Below the pieces are notes generated by a model. It did no database searches. It was not told the origin of the DNA and worked only from the letters and a program-made list of their open reading frames with translations. A stretch of 7,870 bases of DNA from Bacteroidota bacterium (GTDB lineage: Bacteria > Bacteroidota > Bacteroidia > Chitinophagales > Chitinophagaceae), in contig CANGUS010000076.1 in assembly GCA_947457085.1 (NCBI GenBank), positions 1 to 7,870 of the forward strand, written 5' to 3'. The position numbers and the translations under genes are program-made. Shown here in pieces: positions 1-4,709 of this stretch. Position 1 is the stretch's first letter. Every line of letters begins with the position of its first letter.

Positions 1-182
1 CCAATACCATGTAAATAATGAATGTTTGCACCTGCAGACCAATGCGGATTGCCATAATATCCAACACTTCCGTTTACACAAGCTTCTGCAGTTCTTTTTT
101 TCAAAATTCGTCGCATGTTTTGCGCTTCACTCGAAAGGATAAAGCCGCAGCATAAACTCAATAATAATAATTTCTTTAGCAT
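1..182 (-). CDS. Exported protein of unknown function, N-terminal part (runs off left edge)
   Basis: The reading frame opens at an ATG on the minus strand (read leftward from 182) and stays open to the window edge, giving 60 residues. It starts MLKKLLLLSLCCGF, a lysine-positive n-region and hydrophobic core, followed by a probable signal peptidase I site after residue 20 (SSEA|QN), the A-Q cleavage context common in Bacteroidota. The mature part begins with a basic stretch (MRRILKKR) and then SVGYYGNPHWSAGANIHYL, whose alternating aromatic and small residues suggest the first beta strands of an envelope protein. Cys11 and Cys12 do not form a proper lipobox because Leu is at the -1 position. 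It lies downstream of glmM on the same strand with a 96-bp gap and its own candidate promoter. I do not recognise the family; export is the only function I can support. Confidence 0.7.
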   Translation of the reverse strand, partial: MLKKLLLLSLCCGFILSSEAQNMRRILKKRTAEACVNGSVGYYGNPHWSAGANIHYLHGI

Positions 183-203
183 AATTTGCTTTTTTCTAAA
201 GTT

Positions 204-234
204 TAAAATTAGCATTCAAAAAAGAGAAATGCAA
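204..234 (-). promoter_or_regulatory. Candidate Bacteroidota promoter for the exported protein at the left edge
   Basis: On the minus strand a TTG (232-234) is followed after 20 bp by TAATTTTA (204-211). This matches the Bacteroidota -33/-7 consensus TTG-N(17-23)-TAnnTTTG at every position except the last base of the -7 box. Transcription would start roughly 15 nt before the ATG at 182. The match is by eye only, and one base is off consensus. Confidence 0.45.
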
Positions 235-278
235 CTTTTTTATTTGAATTGTATGGTAAAAATGTTTTTTTTATTCTG

Positions 279-1673
279 TTAATGCATTTCCTTCATCAAT
301 TCACTGATGTCCATCATGATTTTTTTAGCAATATTATTGGCTGTTGTTTCTGAGGTGCTTTCAGTGTATATACGAATGATTGGTTCTGTGTTTGAAGTTC
401 TTAAATGAACCCACTCATTGTCAAAATCAATTTTTAAACCATCTTCAGTGTTGATTGGTTGATTTTTATATTTTTCTTGTATGCCTGCAAAAATGTATTT
501 GATGTCGATGCCTTCCGTCAACTCTATTTTATTTTTAGACATATAATAGTTTGGGTAGGTCCTACGTAAATCAGATACTGGCTTGCCATACTTTGCTAGA
601 TGAGTTAAAAATAGTGCAATTCCAATCAATGAATCACGTCCATAATGTAATTCTGGAACAATCACTCCTCCATTGCCTTCGCCACCAATCACTGCCTTTT
701 TTTCTTTCATTCTATTCACCACATTGACTTCACCAACTGCGCTGGCAAAGTATTCTCCACCATGTTTAATAGTAATGTCTTTTAAAGCACGAGTGCTTGA
801 CATGTTTGAAACGGTATTACCTCCTTTGTTATTCATTAAAACATAATCAGCGATGGAAACAAGTGTGTATTCTTCTCCAAAGAACGAACCATCTTCACAT
901 ACAAAACAAAGTCGGTCTACATCAGGGTCAACAACAATACCTAAATCAGCTTTTTGTTTGACAACTTCATTCGCAATTTCATTTAAATTTTCTGGCAAAG
1001 GTTCAGGATTGTGTGCAAATTTGCCTGTTACTTCAGCATTTAATACTTCAATATTTTTTACGCCTAATTTGTCTAATAGATAGGGAACAAATGTCGCTCC
1101 AGTGCTATTAATCGCATCTATAATGATTTTAAAATTTTTAGAAGCAATTGCATTTACATCAACCAATGGATGATTTAAAATAGCTTGCGTGTGTTTATCC
1201 ATGTAGCTTTCATTGATTACTACTTGACCTAGTTTATTAATATCAGCAAAAATAAAATCAGCTTGATTTCCTTTTAATAAAACAGCTTCTCCGTCTTTTC
1301 CAGAAATAAATTCTCCCTCTTTATTTAAGAGTTTCAATGCATTCCATTCTTTTGGATTGTGGCTAGCAGTAATGATAATTCCGCCGCCAGCATTTTCCAT
1401 TTTTACAGCCATTTCTACCGTTGGGGTAGTGCTTAATCCTAAGTCAACCACTTCAATTCCCAATGATTGTAAAGTGCTGACTACTAAATTTCGAACAATT
1501 TCACCACTCATTCGACCATCACGACCTACTACAATTTTGTTTATATTTGATTGTTCAGTAACCCAACTACCAAAAGCCGCAGTGTATTTAACTACATCTA
1601 TTGGAGTTAAACCTTCATCTGCTTTACCTCCTATAGTCCCTCTAATACCTGAAATTGATTTTATTAATGCCAA
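279..1673 (-). CDS. glmM: Phosphoglucosamine mutase (alpha-D-phosphohexomutase family)
   Basis: The predicted enzyme interconverts glucosamine-6-phosphate and glucosamine-1-phosphate in the cytoplasm, on the way to UDP-GlcNAc for peptidoglycan and lipopolysaccharide. The 464 residues show the four-domain phosphohexomutase plan. The N-terminal SGIRGT loop is at 8-13. The catalytic phosphoserine loop TASHNP is at 102-107, with Ser104 as phospho-acceptor. The Mg-binding loop DPDVDR is at 249-254, the sugar-binding loop GGEGNGG at 330-336, and the phosphate-binding RTSNTEPIIR at 425-434. Length is normal for the family. The start is TTG (1671-1673): no in-frame ATG, GTG or CTG start candidate of comparable position lies between it and an upstream stop (an in-frame CTA precedes), and the next ATG is codon 55, which would remove the active-site loop. 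The sugar loop is not the GEQSGH or GEMSGH form of proteobacterial enzymes, so phosphomannomutase/phosphoglucomutase activity remains possible. It is divergent from the methyltransferase gene. Confidence 0.82.
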   Translation of the reverse strand: MALIKSISGIRGTIGGKADEGLTPIDVVKYTAAFGSWVTEQSNINKIVVGRDGRMSGEIVRNLVVSTLQSLGIEVVDLGLSTTPTVEMAVKMENAGGGIIITASHNPKEWNALKLLNKEGEFISGKDGEAVLLKGNQADFIFADINKLGQVVINESYMDKHTQAILNHPLVDVNAIASKNFKIIIDAINSTGATFVPYLLDKLGVKNIEVLNAEVTGKFAHNPEPLPENLNEIANEVVKQKADLGIVVDPDVDRLCFVCEDGSFFGEEYTLVSIADYVLMNNKGGNTVSNMSSTRALKDITIKHGGEYFASAVGEVNVVNRMKEKKAVIGGEGNGGVIVPELHYGRDSLIGIALFLTHLAKYGKPVSDLRRTYPNYYMSKNKIELTEGIDIKYIFAGIQEKYKNQPINTEDGLKIDFDNEWVHLRTSNTEPIIRIYTESTSETTANNIAKKIMMDISELMKEMH

Positions 1674-1692
1674 AACGTTTATTTTTAGAGAA

Positions 1693-1700
1693 CAAATTTA
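1693..1700 (-). promoter_or_regulatory. -7 promoter box of glmM
   Basis: The minus strand reads TAAATTTG, an exact match to the Bacteroidota -7 consensus TAnnTTTG, 19 nt before the TTG start codon of glmM. No TTG is found at the expected -33 position, which instead falls over the opposing -7 box at 1716-1723. The box forms the left end of a 31-bp near-palindrome. Confidence 0.6.
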
Positions 1701-1701
1701 C

Positions 1702-1714
1702 GCAAATCATTTGC
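1702..1714. repeat. Perfect 13-bp palindrome between divergent -7 boxes; candidate operator
   Basis: GCAAATCATTTGC consists of two 6-bp arms around one central base (C1708). It lies exactly midway between the -7 boxes of glmM (1693-1700) and the methyltransferase (1716-1723). It is the core of a longer near-palindrome, 1693-1723, in which 13 of 15 base pairs are complementary about the same centre. A dyad of this size between two promoters is what a homodimeric regulator would bind, but no regulator gene is in the window, so the operator role is inferred. The symmetry itself is directly visible. Confidence 0.5.
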
Positions 1715-1715
1715 A

Positions 1716-1723
1716 TAATTTTG
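1716..1723 (+). promoter_or_regulatory. -7 promoter box of the methyltransferase gene
   Basis: TAATTTTG matches the Bacteroidota -7 consensus TAnnTTTG exactly and ends 29 nt before the methyltransferase ATG at 1753. There is no TTG at the -33 distance; that region overlaps the glmM -7 box on the other strand, so the two promoters probably cannot both be occupied at once. Confidence 0.6.
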
Positions 1724-1752
1724 ATAAATTACACCCATTAATAGAATTTATA

Positions 1753-2484
1753 ATGAAAGATTGGTTTAAAAATTGGTTTGATTCGCCTTATTATCACACC
1801 TTATATAAAAACAGAACAGATGATGAAGCCATTTTATTTGTAAAAAATTGTGTGACACATTTTCAATTTAATCCAAATAGCAGATTGCTCGATTTAGCCT
1901 GTGGCAAAGGCAGGCATTCAATCGCATTTTCTAAATTTGGATTCGATGTAACCGGTGTTGATTTATCTCCACAAAGCATACTTCATGCTCAGCAATTCGA
2001 AACGGATAACTTGCATTTTTTTGTACAAGATATGCGAACGGTTTTCAGAGTCAATTATTTTGATGTAGTATGTAATTTGTTTACCAGTTTCGGCTATTTC
2101 AATTCGGCGCATGACAACCATTTGGCTGCCAAAAGCATGGCTGTTGGTTTGAAAAAAGGAGGCACTCTAATTATTGATTTTGTAAATCTGCAATATGCCA
2201 GAAAAAATATCGAGAATAATCAAACAGAAACTCAAATCATTGATAATATCACATTTAATATAAACAGAAGTTTTACAGAAACTCAATTAATAAAAAAAAT
2301 TGACATTATAGATGGAGAAAATAAATATCATTTTCAAGAGGCGGTAAACAGTTTTCACTTAGCTGAAATGATTGCTATTTTTGAAAAGGAAGGATTAAAA
2401 CACAAAGACACATTTGGTAATTATTATTTTGAAAAATATGATGAAATGGAATCGCCTAGAATGATTCTGATTTTTGAAAAATAA
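1753..2484 (+). CDS. Class I SAM-dependent methyltransferase, substrate unknown
   Basis: The 243-residue protein has a Rossmann-type methyltransferase core. Motif I is LLDLACGKGRHS at 45-56 (the SAM-binding glycine loop). An acidic residue ends strand 2 in VTGVDLS at 66-72 (Asp70 should contact the ribose). The motif III region is VQDMR at 91-95, the post-motif is FDVVCNLFTSFGYF at 103-116, and strand 5 is GGTLIIDFVN at 136-145. The N-terminus, with WFKNWFDSPYYHTLYKNR, resembles a widespread Bacteroidota group annotated only as class I methyltransferases. The frame is open far upstream, through the glmM region, but the ATG at 1753 is preferred because it gives this family-like N-terminus and lies just after a -7 promoter box. 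Its substrate (small molecule, lipid or protein) cannot be told from sequence. It is divergently transcribed from glmM, which hints at shared control but not at shared function. Confidence 0.85.
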   Translation: MKDWFKNWFDSPYYHTLYKNRTDDEAILFVKNCVTHFQFNPNSRLLDLACGKGRHSIAFSKFGFDVTGVDLSPQSILHAQQFETDNLHFFVQDMRTVFRVNYFDVVCNLFTSFGYFNSAHDNHLAAKSMAVGLKKGGTLIIDFVNLQYARKNIENNQTETQIIDNITFNINRSFTETQLIKKIDIIDGENKYHFQEAVNSFHLAEMIAIFEKEGLKHKDTFGNYYFEKYDEMESPRMILIFEK

Positions 2485-2504
2485 ATTTTGCCATAAAAAC
2501 AAAA

Positions 2505-2547
2505 AGCTACATTAAGTTTTCACAAAAATTTTAAAAATTAATTAGCT
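2505..2547 (+). terminator. AT-rich imperfect hairpin after the methyltransferase gene, possible terminator
   Basis: Twenty bases after the methyltransferase stop, AGCTA-c-ATTAA (2505-2515, one bulged C) pairs with TTAATTAGCT (2538-2547). After one mismatch, TTTT (2517-2520) can pair with AAAA (2533-2536). The stem is long but AT-rich and is not followed by a T run, so it is not a classical intrinsic terminator. A 3'-end stabilising or termination role is a guess. Confidence 0.25.
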
Positions 2548-2549
2548 GC

Positions 2550-2568
2550 GCTTCTACGAAATAGGAGC
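2550..2568. other. Small hairpin upstream of the PAP2 promoter
   Basis: GCTTCTA (2550-2556) can pair with TAGGAGC (2562-2568) through seven pairs, one of them G-T, around the loop CGAAA. The local GC content looks higher than the AT-rich surroundings. It lies 17 bp upstream of the PAP2 -7 box, in the place where a -33 element or an upstream regulator site would be. No T run follows it on either strand, so I do not call it a terminator. Confidence 0.3.
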
Positions 2569-2585
2569 CAAAAAATTAACTTCAT

Positions 2586-2593
2586 TATATTTG
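2586..2593 (+). promoter_or_regulatory. -7 promoter box of the PAP2 phosphatase gene
   Basis: TATATTTG is an exact TAnnTTTG match ending 12 nt before the ATG at 2606, so the transcript leader would be only a few bases long. The box contains the TTG at 2591 that could otherwise be taken as an upstream start codon, which argues for the ATG start. No TTG is visible at the -33 position. Confidence 0.55.
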
Positions 2594-2605
2594 TACTTTG
2601 TGACT

Positions 2606-3175
2606 ATGCTAGAATTCATCCAACATATAGACGAATTAATTTTAAATCTCATTCATGTAAAATGGGCAAATTCTTTATTTGATATGGTGATGCCTTTTGT
2701 CAGAAATCAATATTTTTGGTCTCCCGTATATCTTTTCCTATTGGTTTATATGTGGCTGAATCATAAAAAAGAAGGCTTGCTGTGGTGCTTATTTTTCTTT
2801 ATCACATTTATATATTGCGATTTTATTAGCGCATCAATCATTAAACCGTTTATTCATCGGTTGAGACCATGCAATGAACCTTACTTGTCGTTCACTATAC
2901 GCGAAATTGTTCATTGTGGGAGTGGATTTAGTTTTCCATCAAGCCATGCAACCAATCATTTTGGGCTATCCACATTTATTATTTTAACATTAAAACATAA
3001 AAATAAATGGATTGCTCCTTTGGCTATATTTTGGGCTGTCTTAGTTTGTTATGCACAATTATATGTGGCAGTACATTACCCTTTTGATATATTGTGTGGG
3101 GCTATTTTGGGTGTTGCACTTGCTAAAATGAATTCAAGTTATTATCTCAAACGATTTAAAGATTTTACTTTTTAA
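2606..3175 (+). CDS. PAP2-superfamily membrane phosphatase
   Basis: The 189-residue integral membrane protein probably hydrolyses a lipid phosphate or diphosphate, such as undecaprenyl diphosphate or phosphatidic/phosphatidylglycerol phosphate, on the outer face of the inner membrane. The three PAP2 signatures are present in order: KX6RP as Lys80...Arg87-Pro88; P-S-S-H at 111-114 (His114 as proton donor); and the third motif ending H157-YPF-D161 (His157 as nucleophile). The usual Arg of the SR pair in the third motif is replaced by Gln151 (AQLYVAVHYPFD). Hydrophobic segments lie near 36-50, 57-78, 118-129, 134-152 and 160-174. The ATG at 2606 is chosen over a TTG 15 nt upstream that lies inside the promoter box. 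The next gene, a ZIP transporter, follows 21 nt downstream. Specific substrate and gene name (bacA-type replacement, pgpB-like) cannot be assigned. Confidence 0.85.
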   Translation: MLEFIQHIDELILNLIHVKWANSLFDMVMPFVRNQYFWSPVYLFLLVYMWLNHKKEGLLWCLFFFITFIYCDFISASIIKPFIHRLRPCNEPYLSFTIREIVHCGSGFSFPSSHATNHFGLSTFIILTLKHKNKWIAPLAIFWAVLVCYAQLYVAVHYPFDILCGAILGVALAKMNSSYYLKRFKDFTF

Positions 3176-3180
3176 AAACC

Positions 3181-3188
3181 TACTTTTG
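3181..3188 (+). promoter_or_regulatory. -7 promoter box of the ZIP transporter gene, nearly leaderless
   Basis: TACTTTTG matches TAnnTTTG exactly and sits in the 21-bp gap after the PAP2 gene. Only 8 nt separate it from the ATG at 3197, so a transcript starting here would have almost no 5' leader. No TTG is present at a suitable -33 distance. Read-through from the PAP2 promoter is also possible. Confidence 0.45.
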
Positions 3189-3196
3189 CAACAGCT

Positions 3197-3931
3197 ATGA
3201 GCATCTGGATATATTTAATTTTATTGTTTTTTGTCACAATCATTGGAGGGGTGATTCCTTTTTTATTTAAACAATTTAAAAATGAGTGGATTACTTTATT
3301 ATTAGCATTTTCGGGTTCTTTTTTATTAGGGATAACATTACTTCATTTAATGCCTGAAACATTTCATGAGCTAGGTGAAAAAGCAGGAATTTTTATCATT
3401 GTTGGTTTCTTTTTTCAATTGATTTTACAACGATTTTCGCATGGGGTTGAGCATGGACATGTACATGAACATCCTGGACATTTGCACAATATTTTACCTA
3501 TTTTTATTGGCCTTTCAGTACATGCATTTATGGAAGGTATTCCACTGGGTTTTAATTACCAAAGCAGTGGCACCATGCCTTCTATTTTTTTAGGTGTAGC
3601 TGCACATAAAATTCCCGAAGCAATTACCTTAAGTGCATTGTTGCTCATTTCTCCAACTAAATATAACAAGTGGTTTTATGTTATTCTTTTTGCAATGGTT
3701 TCTCCAATTTCTGGTATGATGGCCATGTATTACGGTCAAAAATTTTATTTCATTTCTAATATATTGATATATATTATCCCAGTGGTGATTGGAGCTTTCT
3801 TGCATATTTCCACAACTATATTATATGAGAGCGGCACTAAGCATCATCAATTAAGTACACAAAAAATAGCAGCAGTTTTGCTAGGAATTGGCTTAGCGAT
3901 GGCTACATTGATGTTGCATGTACATGAATAA
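3197..3931 (+). CDS. ZIP-family divalent metal transporter
   Basis: The 244-residue inner-membrane protein probably imports zinc, or a related divalent metal such as iron or manganese, into the cytoplasm. It has about eight hydrophobic segments: roughly 3-23, 32-52, 63-79, 99-120, 129-152, 158-177, 184-206 and 222-241. The transport-site helices are recognisable: TM4 carries HAFMEG at 109-114 and TM5 carries HKIPEA at 137-142. Between TM3 and TM4 is a histidine-rich loop, HGVEHGHVHEHPGHLH (82-97), typical of metal-sensing loops in this family, and the C-terminus ends HVHE. The TM4 Asn and TM5 Asp of binuclear ZIPs are Ala110 and Lys138 here, as in ZIP1-like members, so a single-metal site is likely. 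It may be read together with the PAP2 gene. I see no Zur-like site. Confidence 0.88.
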   Translation: MSIWIYLILLFFVTIIGGVIPFLFKQFKNEWITLLLAFSGSFLLGITLLHLMPETFHELGEKAGIFIIVGFFFQLILQRFSHGVEHGHVHEHPGHLHNILPIFIGLSVHAFMEGIPLGFNYQSSGTMPSIFLGVAAHKIPEAITLSALLLISPTKYNKWFYVILFAMVSPISGMMAMYYGQKFYFISNILIYIIPVVIGAFLHISTTILYESGTKHHQLSTQKIAAVLLGIGLAMATLMLHVHE

Positions 3932-3971
3932 AAATTCACATCTTCTTAAAACTATTTTTATTTAAAGCAAT

Positions 3972-3979
3972 TAACTTTA
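3972..3979 (+). promoter_or_regulatory. Weak candidate -7 box for the beta-barrel protein gene
   Basis: TAACTTTA differs from TAnnTTTG only in its last base and ends 15 nt before the ATG at 3995. No TTG lies at the -33 position. The spacing fits the other genes in the window, but a near-match of this quality is expected fairly often in AT-rich DNA. Confidence 0.3.
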
Positions 3980-3994
3980 CAAAAATTATAAAAT

Positions 3995-4651
3995 ATGAAA
4001 AAGTTGTTTTTTGCAATCTTCCTACTAACTACAACATTACAAGTAATTGCAAACCCATCCGAAAGTTTTAGTCTTTACAACTCTATTCAAAAGAAAAAAA
4101 AGAAGAAAGACTCCGCTTTTGATAGAACTCGATTGCTCCTAGGAGGTGGTGGAGGTTTTGGCGCTGGATTTAGAGCGTTTTCGATCAATGTGACTCCATC
4201 AATAGCCTATTGTTTCACAGACAATTTTAATATTGGAACTACTTTTGGATTTAATTATTATCAACAAGCAGAAGATTTTCAATACTATAATACTACAACC
4301 AATCAAGTAACTGATGCTACTTTTAAGTATAAATATCCAGGTTATTCGTTTAGCATATTTGCTAGACAAATTATTGCACAACGTTTCATGTTAAATTTTG
4401 AACCAGAAATGAATAATGTAAAAGTTGTAAAAGATTACGATGTTAATCCGACAAACGGAAAAGTTACAGAAGATAAGTATCGATTAAATATTTCTTCAGT
4501 ATTAGCTGGCATAGGATATGTTCAGAAAATAAGTAATATAGGATATTCATATGTTATGGTTTGTTATGATTTAACACAAAATCCCAATGCACGTTATTAT
4601 CAAACATTTGATTATCGTGCAGGTATCATGATGAATTTGTTTAATCGGTAG
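3995..4651 (+). CDS. Probable outer-membrane beta-barrel protein
   Basis: The 218-residue protein begins with a signal peptide, MKKLFFAIFLLTTTLQVIA, with likely cleavage near residue 19 or 20 (VIA|NP). A short linker contains six consecutive lysines (about residues 33-38), followed by DSAFDRTRLLLGGGGGFGAGF. The rest alternates polar with aromatic or hydrophobic residues in strand-length pieces, for example AFSINVTPSIAYCF, NFNIGTTFGFNYY and YSFSIFARQIIAQRFMLNFEP, ending with FDYRAGIMMNLFNR. This is the pattern of a small Bacteroidota outer-membrane beta-barrel in which a GGGFG strand is followed by a SPxxAY/GY strand. A role as structural protein, channel or adhesin cannot be distinguished. 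It stands alone between the ZIP transporter (63 nt gap) and recJ (58 nt gap). Confidence 0.72.
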   Translation: MKKLFFAIFLLTTTLQVIANPSESFSLYNSIQKKKKKKDSAFDRTRLLLGGGGGFGAGFRAFSINVTPSIAYCFTDNFNIGTTFGFNYYQQAEDFQYYNTTTNQVTDATFKYKYPGYSFSIFARQIIAQRFMLNFEPEMNNVKVVKDYDVNPTNGKVTEDKYRLNISSVLAGIGYVQKISNIGYSYVMVCYDLTQNPNARYYQTFDYRAGIMMNLFNR

Positions 4652-4690
4652 TATTCATACTATATCAAAAATAAATGGTATATTGTAGCC

Positions 4691-4698
4691 TATTTTTC
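4691..4698 (+). promoter_or_regulatory. Weak candidate -7 box for recJ
   Basis: TATTTTTC matches TAnnTTTG except for the last base and ends 11 nt before the recJ ATG. No TTG is found at the -33 distance. It is listed because position and spacing agree with the better boxes in the window. Confidence 0.25.
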
Positions 4699-4709
4699 TT
4701 TAACTGCAC

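Noticed and set aside
853..1083. Plus-strand open frame opposite glmM
   Set aside because: It is antisense to conserved mutase sequence (including the Mg-binding loop) and gives a Ser/Thr/Pro-rich translation with no recognisable motif.
1357..1752. Upstream open-frame extension of the methyltransferase
   Set aside because: It runs antisense through the conserved N-terminal part of glmM and the promoter region, and it adds sequence unlike any methyltransferase. The ATG at 1753 gives the family-like N-terminus and follows a -7 box.
2591..2605. TTG as an upstream start for the PAP2 gene
   Set aside because: The TTG is part of the TATATTTG promoter box, so it would lie upstream of the transcript start; the ATG at 2606 suits both promoter and protein.
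4199..4381. Minus-strand open frame opposite the beta-barrel gene
   Set aside because: Short antisense shadow of a coherent secreted protein, with no promoter or family resemblance.
4661..4682. TATATC/GGTATA hairpin between the barrel gene and recJ
   Set aside because: Six AT-rich pairs, one of them G-T, with a 10-nt loop and no following T run; too weak for a terminator.
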